From Discostella pseudostelligera (Eukaryota > Bacillariophyta > Thalassiosirophyceae > Thalassiosirales > Thalassiosiraceae): a DNA stretch of 44,151 bases. A program made the translations under genes and the position numbers. Position 1 is the first letter of the stretch; each line of letters starts with the position of its first letter. The stretch is taken from NCBI GenBank assembly GCA_036940085.1, contig JALLBK010000335.1:1-44151 (forward strand), given 5' to 3'. Shown here in pieces: positions 1 through 10,596 of the stretch. The notes beneath the pieces were generated by a model, which saw only the letters and a program-made list of their open reading frames with translations, was not told where the DNA came from and ran no database searches.

Positions 1-344
1 ACCGATACCATAGCAGAGATAATACGGACCGCGAGCATGCATGATTAGAAGATCATCATAATATTCTTCTCCTTCTCCAACGTCATCGAAGAGGACGACG
101 AAAAGAATGAGGACCTCAAAGTTCCAATCGTTTCTACTCGTAGGTCCATACTCTCACCAGCTCTCACCTCTATCTGGGGGATCAAATTTCAACATAGATA
201 TGCATTTCAAGCAGGCGTCAATCATTCGTTCTCGGCTCTATCTGCATCTGCTCCTCCAGTAATCAAATCGGTTTTCAGAAGTCTCCGATACATATGGCAG
301 ATGTTAAACGAGTGTAAATACAAAGGTTTATCTTGCATGTGATT
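1..344 (-). other. Left edge: possible gene fragment, otherwise 3' region of VPS36
   Basis: Reading leftward on the minus strand from about position 150 to the edge there is an open frame of about 50 codons. It is rich in aromatic and acidic residues (for example DDVGEGEEYYDDLL) and could be an exon of a gene lying beyond the window. A short frame just upstream (starting MIDACLKC) is in phase with it but separated by one TGA, and no convincing splice sites were found. The family is not recognised. The rest of the stretch is probably the 3' untranslated region of VPS36. Confidence 0.2.
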
Positions 345-1971
345 TCATTGAATAGCTGAAGGCGAACATAATGAAAAGTCCCCAATAGTGAACAAATTGG
401 GGAAGAATCTCACTCCTTCTATTGATGCATCTCTACATAGCCATCCCGACTGCTCGGCTGATAACAAATGCTCATTGGCCAGCAGTGCAGTCGTTTTTAG
501 TGCCCGACATACGTCCGTGGCGGTGATACCGCCTGAAGAATATTCTTCCGTGGTATTAGTGGAATATTGTTTCTGACGGTCCATGGATGTTGACGCCAAC
601 TCGGCCAACGCTTTTCCCATCAACTCATCATCAAACGCATCATCCTGAATCACCATCACACCCGACGCAAATGATCTCTTGGATATCCCTAAATTTAATT
701 CCTTCATTAAATCTAAAGCTTTCAGCAAATCTTCCGGCGAAATTAAATTTGTTCCACGAGCTCTGTTGAACAAGCAATACACGTCTGTCAATGTCATCAT
801 GCCACCTGCATTCGAGAGTTGTTTATTTTGTCGCAAATAATCCACTAATTGTCGAGCAAGCTGCTTATGGTACGCAGAACCTCCCGATAGTTTCTTGGAT
901 AGGGCCGACGTCATGCCCATGCTCTCTATCATGCTAGCAAGTTTTTCCGTGTCGCCGCTGTCGCTTGAAGCTTCGGTTGACGACGACGATGCTGCTCGAT
1001 CTCGCTCAATGGTTGCTGCATACTTTTGAATCACTTTGATTAATTCGGTAGCGTCTTTCAAAAATACGTCAATGTCTTCCTTCTTGCTGATCTTATCCCT
1101 CTTCATGATGCCGACTTTACCTAAAGGATTCGATTTTGCAGTAGGCTCAGTGTTTCCGCCCCCAAATGCCACATCCGCCAAATTGGCATTTTCTCTATCT
1201 GTGAATATGATGTAACAGTCGGTGTGAGATCGGCGACAATCATGTTGTGAGCAAGTTGATACTCACGGCGAAGAGCATTCTTCGTTAGAATTGCATCGAC
1301 CCCCACCTTTTTCGCAGCGAGTACGTTGCTTGGTCGACTTTCCTCCTTTAAAGTAACTCGTTCCTTATCCTGCCATGCCTTGCGTTTCATTGCCCTTTCG
1401 ACGGCATCCAATGCATCATCGCGATCTTTGCCTGATTGAGTATACGAGCTAGTCTCCCCCCCTCGAAATACAATTATCAATTCACCCCAAGCGTGGGTGG
1501 ACAATTCTATCTTGTAGGAGGCACGTGGAGAGCGGAGGGATGGTCCACCACCTTTTTGCACGGATTGTACAAGTGTTAGAGGTATCGAGCCACCGATTAC
1601 GTGCTTTTCGTCTAAAAGGACAATCCGATGTGTTGTGATATGACATGATAGATTCACATCACGTGCATTCCAGGATAGCCTTCCTGCATCGGCTGCTGCC
1701 GTAAGCGGTGGGAGAGCTTCAGAACCATTATCTATCAAGGTTGAGGATGGAAGATGTTAGACAACAGCGATCACAACCGTCGACGTTCCCATCTTGAGAA
1801 ATTTAACTCACATCGCAACTCGACATTTGATAGAACGCGAGTTTCTATTTCTCCGTCATTTGATTCAAGAATTACAAGACCTGATGGCGAGAGGGGTGCC
1901 GGGCTGAGGCAGGTGAGCGGCGACCATCGTCGGTAGGGCTTTGTCGCGGACGCCATTGCCATCGATGTCAT
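345..1971 (-). CDS. VPS36: ESCRT-II subunit VPS36 (GLUE domain plus winged helices)
   Basis: VPS36 is the ESCRT-II subunit that recruits the complex to endosomal membranes during multivesicular body sorting. Three exons fit: 1971-1812, 1731-1267 and 1198-345, with introns of 79 and 68 nt, both with GTGAGT donors, giving about 492 residues. The first ATG is at 1971, and ATGs at 1962 and 1956 are in frame. The N-terminal half is a GLUE-type PH fold: it starts with KPYRRWSPL, reads VELRYNG across the first splice junction (the family has a v-LYdG motif there), and continues with the ITTHRIVLLD strand. Exon 3 carries the EAP45-type helical and winged-helix region (LARQLVDYLR, MTLTDVYCLFNRARGT, GITATDVCRALK). 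No zinc-finger insert in the GLUE domain is visible. The first junction is inferred from splice signals plus this motif. An E2F-like and G-box element lies 76 bp upstream. Confidence 0.88.
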
Positions 1972-2046
1972 TGTATCTAAGTATGGATGCTCGATGCTCG
2001 GCCGGCAGGCCGGCAGGCGGTGTTGGTCTCTCGGCGCTCGTGTTCG

Positions 2047-2097
2047 TCCCGCCAAATCTATGCCTCCCGCCAAATCAAAGGATATGCCACGTGTAAG
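2047..2097 (-). promoter_or_regulatory. VPS36 promoter element: two GATTTGGCGGGA sites plus G-box
   Basis: On the gene strand the order is CTTACACGTGGCA (2097-2085), then GATTTGGCGGGA (centred near 2070), then GGCATAGATTTGGCGGGA (2064-2047), ending 76 bp before the VPS36 start. The same order and near-identical sequence recur before the VOC gene and between the 32 kb divergent pair. TTTGGCGGGA resembles an E2F/DP binding site and CACGTG is a G-box/E-box core. The binding proteins are inferred. Confidence 0.6.
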
Positions 2098-2499
2098 TCT
2101 AGGAAGTCTTTGACATTACACATGGAAGAACTAATAGTCGACTCGAGGAGCCACGAGGCTTGGAAGACCACGCAGACGAAACCACTTCTACAACATTATG
2201 AGACGACCTAACTGCTTCAAAGGAATAATATTATTAATCCAACATGATCAATGCCATGCAATGATCACAATAATATGATGTAGTCGATTGAACATGATTT
2301 CTCATTCCTTCTAAACAATATGCAGCTCGACCGATGTAGTACACATATCCTCAGAATGTCATGCAGCTCGTTATTGAACAACTCCTGAAGGCAATAACAC
2401 TTTTTTCCACCGAGATTGTTTTTCTTTATTGCTCAACAAGTCTTCTGCCCCGACGACGTTCCATCATTTCACAAACACTCTTCACCACCCAAAAGTCCC
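2098..2499. other. AT-rich intergenic region between VPS36 promoter and RPE stop
   Basis: About 400 bases with no credible coding frame. They should hold the 3' untranslated region of the epimerase gene and the distal promoter of VPS36. Short frames here have no exon-like composition or splice signals. Confidence 0.5.
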
Positions 2500-3189
2500 T
2501 TACTTATCAAGCTCAGCGCGCATCTGATCAATTGTATCCTTATACGATTCCATAGTTCTTGGTGCTTTAAATATTGCAGATCCAGCCACCATCATATCTA
2601 CTCCAGAATCGGCAATCTCCCGAATATTACCAACGTTTACTCCGCCATCAATCATCAACCGACAATCGATACCAGCGTCATCAATCATTTTGCGAGCCTC
2701 TCGTGCCTTTTGTAACACCCCCGGTATAAATGCCTGTCCGCCAAATCCAGGATTGACTGACATGAGGAGAATGATGTCGAGTTTATCCATGACATATTTG
2801 GCCGCGTCAAGGGGTGTGGCGGGGTTGAAGACGAGGCCAGCCTTGCACCCACCGTTCTTGATTAGCTGCAGCGATCGATCAATGTGATTAGTTGCCTCTG
2901 GATGAAATGTTATATGTGATGCGCCAGCTTTGATGAATTCAACGATGAGTGCATCGACGGGAGACACCATGAGATGCACGTCGATGGGGGCCGTGATGCC
3001 ATGATCTCGCAGTGCCTTGCATACCAATGGACCTATCGTGAGATTTGGAACGTAATGGTTGTCCATGACGTCGAAGTGAATAATGTCGGCGCCGGCTCGG
3101 AGGACATTGTTTACCTCCTCGCCGAGTCTAGCAAAGTCCGCGGATAGGATCGACGGTGCTATGATGTATTTCTTTCCGCCCCACACCAT
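2500..3189 (-). CDS. RPE: Ribulose-phosphate 3-epimerase
   Basis: Interconverts D-ribulose 5-phosphate and D-xylulose 5-phosphate in the pentose phosphate and Calvin cycles. A single exon encodes 229 residues, the normal size for the cytosolic TIM-barrel enzyme. Family landmarks are visible in order: APSILSADF (Ser13 region), [13 protein letters not shown] with metal ligand His38 and catalytic Asp40, DVHLMV (His72), [11 protein letters not shown] (about 144-154) and MIDGGVN with catalytic Asp181. The ATG at 3189 sits in CCACACCATGG context and there is no presequence, so a cytosolic location is likely. A plastid form should be encoded elsewhere. It is divergent from the plastid protein gene at 3481, and the shared 290 bp spacer carries two E2F-like sites. 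Confidence 0.95.
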   Translation of the reverse strand: MVWGGKKYIIAPSILSADFARLGEEVNNVLRAGADIIHFDVMDNHYVPNLTIGPLVCKALRDHGITAPIDVHLMVSPVDALIVEFIKAGASHITFHPEATNHIDRSLQLIKNGGCKAGLVFNPATPLDAAKYVMDKLDIILLMSVNPGFGGQAFIPGVLQKAREARKMIDDAGIDCRLMIDGGVNVGNIREIADSGVDMMVAGSAIFKAPRTMESYKDTIDQMRAELDK

Positions 3190-3283
3190 GGTTCTCTTGG
3201 TTTGTGTGGCCAGTCGTCTTGAGGTTATGGTGCATGCGAAGTGCGAAGGCCGGCAAGCTAGCGGGGGACGACAGATCGCAAAA

Positions 3284-3314
3284 TACGGCGGGAAAATTAA
3301 ATTTTAGCGGGAAA
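3284..3314 (+). promoter_or_regulatory. Two GGCGGGAAA-type sites in RPE / plastid-protein divergent promoter
   Basis: TACGGCGGGAAA (from 3284) and TTAGCGGGAAA (from 3304) lie 20 bp apart in the spacer between the divergent starts at 3189 and 3481. They match the core of the element found before many genes in the window, with a weaker T-run on the 5' side. Confidence 0.45.
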
Positions 3315-3480
3315 GGCTCATCTTCTCCATCTTTTCAACATTCAACACGCACCAAACACCAGCGAACATCATACACCAACCCAAATGCCACTCTGGAGTC
3401 AGAATTTTCCCCCACCCTCACATCATCTTCTTGCCGTCGGTCAATAGCAATAGAGAGAGAGACGATAGATCAAAGCGACG

Positions 3481-4575
3481 ATGGAACCGACGAGGATAAT
3501 ATCGATGCAAACGAAGGCGGTATTCTTCCTCCTTTCGCTCCTAGCTACATCCACAGCAGCGTTCACCGTCTCCCTTCCCCATGCGGTGTCAACGGTGACA
3601 CCGACGACGAGAAGGGATCTTCGTTCCACACTATGTCGGCCTCGAACCATGGCGTCGGACGGTGACAACAACGAAGCATCATTGACATCACAACCGGGAA
3701 AGAGGAGGAAACGAAAAGATGGGAATCAGTTTTCTCCTCCCACATCGCTCCTAGACGATGATAATTCCAATGGTAGACCAGTACCAGTACTGGAAGCTGT
3801 TACTCAAACAGAGCTTAAGATGCCCACTCCTGCGCCCGTAGCCCCCAAAGAAAATGTCGTAGTTATGAAAGTTCGTGATATTCGCGATGTCGTATCTGGA
3901 GCACCGGAACCTGCATTGAATGATGAAATCTACGATAAGAATGTGAAGGGTCAAGTCGGAATCGATGATGATGATGACGAAGAAGATGACGATGAACTAG
4001 CGGATGACGAAGAATGGGAATATTTCGACGTTGATGAAAACGGAAATGAAATTATAGTATCCAATGAGAGGGTGGAGCGAGGGGGGGGACAAGATGATTC
4101 CATCGAACAGTTACTTGCCGATGCACGACAAATGCGTCGGGCTAAATCTTCGGATGATGAAGGAGGGGTTGATTCGTCATCATCCATGAAAAATACAATC
4201 TTTGAAGTTATCTCGACCATTGTCACTGTCGATTTCTTTGTTGTGGTTGGGTTACTTGTTTGGTTTTTGGCGGGTATATTTTGTTCCTCCGTTTTGCATA
4301 ATGATGCGGTTCAGATTGCGTTCAATATGAACTTCGAGCGGGTGACACAGCCGTAAGTGTGCCATTTATATTTTGGTGTATTATGTTGCTTAAGACAAAA
4401 TCGGCTAACAGCAACCTCGCATATCTTTCTCTTAGAGCATTGGGTATTTTGATGATTGGTTCGGTAGCGGGAGGTGAGTTATTTTCAGTACCAGTTTGTT
4501 GTGTAAGGCTTGTTGAATATCTCACGTTATATCAATTGCTCTTCAGCTTTGGGGAACAAAGACGAGGAAGAGTGA
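3481..4575 (+). CDS. Plastid-targeted acidic membrane protein, function unknown
   Basis: Three exons fit: 3481-4352, 4436-4473 and 4547-4575, with introns of 83 and 73 nt, giving about 312 residues. The start is hydrophobic (AVFFLLSLLATSTAAF), and the STAA|F junction followed by a Ser/Thr/Arg-rich stretch is the diatom bipartite plastid signal. The mature part is hydrophilic, with an acidic run at about residues 160-182. Next come a strong membrane segment (VDFFVVVGLLVWFLAGIF, about 240-262) and a short Gly-rich hydrophobic end spelled across both splice junctions (QPALGILMIGSVAGGALGN). The tail is DEEE. The smooth hydrophobic reading across the junctions supports the splices. I do not recognise the family; an anchored stromal or envelope protein is an inference from topology. 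Confidence 0.75.
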
Positions 4576-4627
4576 AGCGGTCTCGGTAGACGGTATTGAT
4601 AATATATTTCTAGCAGATATCTCATAC

Positions 4628-5422
4628 CTACTCAACAACATTGTACTTTGCAAATAGATTCTCAACCTTTGTCATCGCCTTAAACTCGAGATTGTTGCCG
4701 CTTTAAAAACGAAAGGAAAATGAGAAGAGAGTTCATGTAACAGATTCCAGTTCACATTCGTAAAGATCAACATACCTTGGATCCTTGAAAAACATCGTCC
4801 ACTGTTCGCCAGGTGCACCTTGGAAACGCAAATGCGGTTCGATGATAAATTTCACACCAGCTTTTCTCACCCGATCTGCCAAAGCATGGAACTCATTGAC
4901 CGTGAGAGCCAAACCGGCATGGGGAACAGGCACCTCGTCACCGTCGACTGGGTTGTAGTAGTCTACACATCTGTAATCATTTCCGACCCAGTGACAGACT
5001 ATTTGGTGACCATGCAATGAATAGTCTTGCCACTTTTCGGATGATCTACCCTCTTCGCAATTAAGCACGTTACCATAAAACTCTTTTGCCGCATCGAGAG
5101 AATGCACAGGAAACGCATAGTGGAACGGTGAACCCGGAGCCGGATCGGCTAGAGTGACAAACTTCTTCCCTCCCTCTACGGATGGAGGTGCACCTACAGG
5201 AGTAGACGAGCTAAAATCTCTCGATGGATTATTTGGTGTTGACAAGGATTGTGAAGTTGAACCCCCAACGCCATCTCCATCGCCGCCCCGAATTCTGAGG
5301 AAAGAATTTGTCGAAGAAAATAGTGAAACTTGTGATCTAGTGGCACTAACCGTGAGACGGGAAGTTGCAACGATGAATCGAAGGGACGATGTAATCGTGA
5401 TTGTGGACAGCAGGCGTTGCAT
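4628..5422 (-). CDS. VOC superfamily (glyoxalase/dioxygenase-fold) protein
   Basis: Two exons, 5422-4776 and 4700-4628 (intron 75 nt), give about 239 residues. The splice restores the VOC ending: exon 1 stops at FFKDP and exon 2 gives SGNNLEFKAM, matching the family pattern of KDPxGNxLEFK. Reading through the donor would instead lose this strand. Candidate metal ligands are the His of PFHYAFPV, the His of PHAGLALTV and the Glu of NNLEFK, the usual two-His one-Glu set. The substrate is unknown. The ATG at 5422 is the first in frame; a GTG further upstream is not a credible start. The first 40 residues are Ser/Thr/Arg-rich without acidic residues (MQRLLSTITITSSLRF), suggesting import into mitochondria or plastid. 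The LRIRGGDGDG linker precedes the domain. Confidence 0.87.
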
Positions 5423-5524
5423 CGTGGAGTTGCCGTCGAAGTGTGGGCACAAGGAGGTGGTTGGATAGAGCCTCACCTAAAAATAGATGTTGGAATGGAA
5501 ATTGAGTTTGGAGTGCGGTAGGAG

Positions 5525-5628
5525 TTTTCCCGCCAAAAGGTCTCCCGCCAAAAGCCTCTATTCCCGCCAAATCTTTGCCACGTGTAAGAATTGACTATTC
5601 CCCCGCCAAATCTCTCTGCCATGTGGCA
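5525..5628 (-). promoter_or_regulatory. VOC gene promoter: four GGCGGGA sites and a G-box
   Basis: Complete copy of the composite element about 100 bp before the start. On the gene strand there is a palindromic TGCCATGTGGCA (5628-5617), a GATTTGGCGGGG site (near 5611-5602), the 13-mer CTTACACGTGGCA (5588-5576), then GGCAAAGATTTGGCGGGAA (5579-5561). Last come TTTTGGCGGGAGA (5553-5541) and TTTTGGCGGGAAAA (5538-5525). The last is an ideal E2F consensus. This is the densest mix of both motifs in the window. Confidence 0.6.
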
Positions 5629-5866
5629 GGCAGGCGATCTGCATCTGCATCCGACATTCGACAACAAACTGCCGACCATACAATAAAAGTCGTCAAGAGA
5701 ATGATCGAATAATATGGATCATAAACGCTTGATCGATGTCATCTATATTGTAACATTCATTCATTATCATATTGCAATCCAATTTTACCAATGTGACTGC
5801 CATCATGGAGAAAATTTGTGCTCGTTCAACCGTCGATTCTGTTTTGTTGTGGATAAAATGAACTAG
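5629..5866. other. Intergenic spacer, no gene seen
   Basis: Distal promoter of the VOC gene and 3' region of the RsfS gene. AT-rich, with no coding frame and no repeat of note. Confidence 0.5.
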
Positions 5867-7973
5867 CTACTGTTTTCTACGTTGCTTCTTTCCTTTACTA
5901 CCACTATTCCCATTCCATTTCTCGCTGAAGCTTTTTTTCTGAAATATCGGTACTGCCTGAACTCTGCTTCCTGTGCCGCCTGAAATCCAGCCATCGGTTC
6001 TTCTTCCTCCACCATCATTGAAGATCTTGGCGGCGTACTCGTCAGGGATTGGGTTATCTACAATGTATTGATCTAAGGCATCTTCATCACTGAGGTTGAT
6101 TCTACGCAATTTACTACCGTCTGAGTCTGCAAAGTATAAAAGTCCATGTCATGTCAGCCAAAGCACACCGTAGAGTGTAAAATCATATGAGTCTGATCTC
6201 ACCTGGGTTCGTCAAGTCCCATAGGCCTTCGATATTCAGACACTTCCGCGTGCTTTCTTCCAATATGTGGACATGAATATTCTCACAATCGACAACCATC
6301 CAGTCGTCGTCGATTTTGCCGGACGAATGCATTGCACCGTTGCGCCTTGCTCGATTTCTGCTGTGTTTGTTCGTGAAAATGTCTTGACCTCCTTCAACAC
6401 CCTGGCTTGCCCCGATAACCCCACGTTCGTGTAGCTTCCTTGCTTTCAAATTTCTCACAATGGAATCAGCTAGTACTCGAATGTGAGAGGCGTTTCTCCC
6501 TGTCACCAACATCATGAAATTACAACCTATTCCTACAAAGCGCGTTGAATCGAATTCAGATGTATCAATGATATGAATATCAGTCCCTCCCTGTGCAGAC
6601 AGAGAAGATGATATCTCAGTTGTAGTGAGGAGAGTGTAAGGTATAATAGGTATCTGGCTGTTCTGATGCCGAAATGATTCTGCTTGCACTGGCGTCAACA
6701 AGTGAGTCGGCTTGAGGATATGTTGTTCATCAGTTTCTCCTAGGCGAGATCGGCGGGCCTGAAGCCAGTCTATTGAGCTCTCAAGTTCGTCCATGGAAGA
6801 CTCGGTGTCGTTTGGGCGGACTCTCTCGCCCACGTCAAACGCACGCGATGGAACAAATTCCGTTGATGGACGCACCCAGGAGTCGTCGTCTTCCGAGAAG
6901 TCTCGCTTAAATGCCGAATTGGAATCATAATCTTTCCAGTCTGTAGGATATGCTGAGAAGTCCGACTTCGTAGCAAAGTTGGTAGTTGCAGCTGGCTGCT
7001 CACCGACAACGCCCTTCTTTTTCCTCGACCCGTTCGCCAAAGTGCGTTTCTTCTCATAATCTTCCAGTACCATGGCTCTAAATTCCCTATAATTAGCGTT
7101 GTCACTCAAATCCAAATCATCTAACGAATCAAAATCCAACCCACCGCCACCACCCTCTTGCTCGGATCGGTCCAGTTCTTGAGATAAAATCTCCATCTCG
7201 AGTTGCGAAAAGGCTGGTGAATTCTCAATAAGTTCATCAATGAGCTCCTCCCGTGATAGTCCTTCCAACGACTGCTCGAATTCATCGTCCCATACCTCTC
7301 CATCGTCAACAGTTCTAAATGCGAGACTTTCTCCACTATCACCCTTCACGTCTAATGCGTCTAAATGACTCTGTAGATTGTACTCTTTCACCAATCTCTC
7401 CAACAAATCAGTATTCCCATCATCTCTTAATTCTCGAAGAACTTCTGACCACCCGACGTCGCTAGATTCCACTTCAAACTCTGACTCCGAAATACTGTCG
7501 GATGATAATCCATCTAAATCATTATTCTGCAGAAATTCCTGATTGTGCTTACTGTTCAGCGTAGCCTCTAAATCAATAACATTGATTTCATCTTCTTCAA
7601 TATCATCGATGGAGCTCATTGTAACGCCGTTAGCAGGTAAACCAACAAATGCATTGTTGTGAAGTGATAAATTTCTTCCGAAGTGGTTTTTAGTTGAGAG
7701 TGGAGAGTCATCGGGTGGCATCCAGTCTTCATTATCATCGTCACCACCTGGATTCATACTTGACATGCATCTTCTGCACGCATGCCGATTGGCTAATGCA
7801 TAAACGTCATGTCTTACATGCCTTTTTTGTGTTGATGATATATGGCCAAAAGATGAAGAGCGAAGGCGCGGATGACTCTCAGGGGTAATTGGGGCACACG
7901 TTGTTTGCCAGCGAAGCCGTATTGATGCAGCTCGGGATCGAGCATGGCGGGCACATGCGCTGCCGACGTTCAT
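5867..7973 (-). CDS. RsfS/Iojap-family ribosome silencing factor, organellar, long acidic N-terminus
   Basis: RsfS proteins bind uL14 on the large ribosomal subunit and block subunit joining or aid assembly. Mitochondrial (MALSU1) and plastid (Iojap) forms exist. Two exons, 7973-6203 and 6126-5867 (intron 76 nt), give about 676 residues. The domain lies near residues 465-595: HIIDTSEFDSTRFVGIG, then a VTGRNASHIRVLADSIVRNL helix region, DDWMVVDCENIHVHIL, and a closing NIEGLWDL. The N-terminus is Arg/Ser/His-rich without acids (ACARHARSRAASIRLRW), arguing for mitochondria. The family is usually 110-250 residues. Here roughly 380 residues of acidic, low-complexity sequence precede the domain, with DDDNEDW and SELEVES-like runs. 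The second exon adds a basic tail ending KGKKQRRKQ. Confidence 0.85.
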
Positions 7974-8477
7974 GATTGTCAGATGATGCGGTGGATGGTG
8001 TAGTGATGGAGAGTGGAGGGGATAGACGGGCGGGCCGGTGTGGTACGGGCGGAGCGGCTACCTCTCTCTAGATCTCTCTCTCGAGATATCGTAGATGGTG
8101 GATGGTGATCATCATCTTCTTCTGATGGATGGTGGGGTGGGGATGGTGATATGGCTATGGTGATGGTGGACGGACAATGTTGTGTGAATGGTGAATGGTG
8201 AATGGTTGGAGGAGGTGGTGTTGGTTTGTTATTAAGTAGAGTATCTTTTTACTCTCAAAGTTTAATTTCAAATCCCCCTAAGTATCTTTTTCAATTTTCG
8301 ACAATGTCTTAAGTATCTTTCTGAATTTTATCCAGAAATGGCGGGAAACTTATGCCGCCATCGCCATCGCCATCGCTCGGAGCGAGCATCTCCATCTGCA
8401 TTCATTCCACGGAAATGATTATTTTGTAGGAGTAGTACCGTAGCAAGCTCAACAATCAATCCAGCCGCTGCGGGAAC
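7974..8477. promoter_or_regulatory. Divergent promoter region RsfS / glycosyltransferase
   Basis: A 504 bp spacer. The RsfS side is rich in GGTGATGGTGG-type simple sequence (about 8090-8220). AGTATCTTT occurs three times (8240, 8281, 8312). A single AAATGGCGGGAAA site (8336-8348) lies 130 bp before the glycosyltransferase start and about 363 bp from the RsfS start. A GCCGCCATCGCCATCGCC run follows at about 8354. No coding frame. Confidence 0.5.
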
Positions 8478-10380
8478 ATGGTGCAGTCCATCCAGGCCTC
8501 TCCAGATTCGAAGGCGCAGGGAGGAGATGACGACGCGGTGCAGCGCACGGACAAAGATGATGGCACGTCGAACTCTGCATTGCTTCCGTACCGCATCGGT
8601 GGGCCGAACACATTACTCCCATTCTTCGTTGAATCTTTCCTCGGCTGGAGTTTGTGTCTCTCTTGCTTGACCATATCTGGTTATCATTATGTTAAGTCAA
8701 CAATGCTCACTTTGGGATGGAATTATTTGGTCAGTTTTCATCAAAGAGCTCGTAGGAATCTTCAAGGACTGGTAGGCGAGGCAATTGAACATGGTCCGAT
8801 GGATGAATCGAAACACCCGAGCTTGATGGCCACCGGCAACGATAACGAGGCACCGTGGATCCCATTGACGACACACAGTCGTTCGGAGTTAGAGAGTCAA
8901 TCGCCCTGGGAGCGGTATCAATCTCTGCTTCGACTCTTCGAAAAGAAATATCCCGAGGTCCTAACTTCGTCAGTGGAAGACGAGGAGGATTTCGACTACA
9001 ACAATAACTTGCCCCCTACTATATCAATGGCCAACGTAGCACTCATCCGCGTCCTTCGACACGATGACATCTGTCGGAGATTGGCGTCACTTTCTATGCG
9101 ACCATATGATCCATCCAAATTCGCAGAATTGTCTTCTGATGAGAATAGCCATGCTACTACCACTCGAAGTCACACAACTACGTTACTGAAACAAGTACCG
9201 AACAATCAGTTATTACAACGAATGTCAAAGCATTGGGATCACTTCTTGGATCTACCTTCGTTAGAAGACGTGAAGTCGTTTCGGCATGTCCCCGCTTGCA
9301 GTGATATTCNATCACTTCTTGGATCTACCTTCGTTAGAAGACGTGAAGTCGTTTCGGCATGTCCCCGCTTGCAGTGATATTCCAGTGGCTACATCTCACA
9401 AGAATAAGATTCGTGCCAACGATACAAATTATTCACATCGGATATCACTTATCTTGCCAGCATTTCGTGAAAGTGGATCTCATCTTTTGACCAAATTAAC
9501 TAAAGCACTTGAGATGTCTCAAGATCCGAATGAAGTTGAGGTGATCATTGTCGATGCAGGTGGATGTAATGACTTGGGGGGTTTACTATGTTTGGCAGGG
9601 CGAGATACGGTGAACAGTGATGACAATCAGTACTGGGGTCGAATATCAATCTTCTCACATGTTTCTGGCGGAGGACGTGGACCGTGCCTTAACTTTGGTG
9701 CATCTGTCGCCACTGGTCGCATATTAACCTTTTGTCATTCGGACACAATGCTGCCGCGTCATTGGGATAGACGGATCGTGAACACACTGGAGTTTGATGT
9801 CAAACATTCCACTGAACCGAGGATGAGTGATCGTCGTGCCAACTCGTGTGCATTCTCTTTTGGAATCGACACTTCTCGTGAGGGGCTGTCTACGCCATTT
9901 GAAAAGGTCAATACATTGTACTACCCTCCAGGAGTCAAGGCAGTCGAGTTTTCCGCCAATCTGAGGACGCATCTATATTCACTTCCTTATGGAGACCAGG
10001 TTCTATCGCTACATGCATGCGTCTTTCACTTTTTGGGCGGGTTTCCGGACCAGTGTTTAATGGAGGATTATGAACTTGTATCTTTGTTGAGGCATCGCGC
10101 AGCTTTGTTTTCCTCTCCATCTGATTCATCCGGCAACAGTGAAAGAGAGAAATTAGCAATCATATCAGGAGAGCCTGCTCTGTGCTCTCCTCGTCGCTGG
10201 CAAAAGTTTGGTGTACTGTATGTCACGTACATGAATTCAACATTTGTAAACTTGTATGCGGGTGCAAGCAAAATGGGGCCAGATAATTTGTATCGGCGAT
10301 ATTACGGCACGGCTCCGCCAACAAGAAATGCAGCTGAGAGCCCATGGGAATTGGAGTTGGTAAAAATCTTGGCAGATTGA
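8478..10380 (+). CDS. GT2 family glycosyltransferase of the rSAM/selenodomain-associated type (split by assembly join)
   Basis: Probably transfers a sugar from a nucleotide donor; the acceptor is unknown. Residues from about 290 on form a GT-A fold: ISLILPAFRESGSHL, EVEVIIVDAGG, GRGPCLNFGASVATG, then LTFCHSDTMLP in the DxD position, LPYGDQVLSL and FLGGFPDQCLMEDYELV. The pattern RxxxxNxGAxxAxG...HxDTxLP...GDQ...LGGFP...MED matches bacterial glycosyltransferases of the rSAM/selenodomain-associated transferase 2 group (family knowledge). The N-terminal 280 residues are unlike that group and include a hydrophobic segment (FFVESFLGWSLCLSCLTISG, about 50-70). The frame is broken at 9310, where a 72-base block is repeated either side of one N. 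Removing 73 bases restores one frame of about 609 residues. The break is an assembly artefact, not a pseudogene. Confidence 0.82.
9238..9382. other. Assembly join: 72-base exact duplicate around a single N
   Basis: Bases 9238-9309 and 9311-9382 are identical and separated by one N at 9310. Collapsing one copy plus the N (73 bases) brings the two halves of the glycosyltransferase into the same frame. This is the signature of two overlapping contigs scaffolded without merging. Confidence 0.93.
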
Positions 10381-10596
10381 TGCACTTCTTGCGCAAAGAC
10401 ACGTGAAGAGCATTGCATCTCATTTAGATTGAACATTTGTCGATTAGTTCTACCTTTGTCGATCAACCCAACCAATTGTCTGCACTGTTGATCCAAAGAT
10501 TTTCAGGCAAACTGTGTCTACAAAACAGACGAGGCGAGACTGGGCATCAGGTCGTCGTCATTCCTGCCGAAATTCATACCGTGCAGGAATACAATT

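Noticed and set aside
2073..2097. Upstream extension of the VPS36 frame to an ATG at 2073
   Set aside because: It would translate the promoter motif itself (GATTTGGCGGGA); the ATG at 1971 is the first after it.
3951..4226. Ser-rich ORF on the minus strand opposite the acidic plastid protein
   Set aside because: A mirror of the Asp/Glu codons of the plus-strand gene.
4733..4775. VOC protein read through to a stop at 4733
   Set aside because: It lacks the conserved SGNxLEFK strand that appears once the 75-nt intron is removed.
9286..9377. Two overlapping genes at the glycosyltransferase
   Set aside because: The overlap is produced by the duplicate around the N at 9310.
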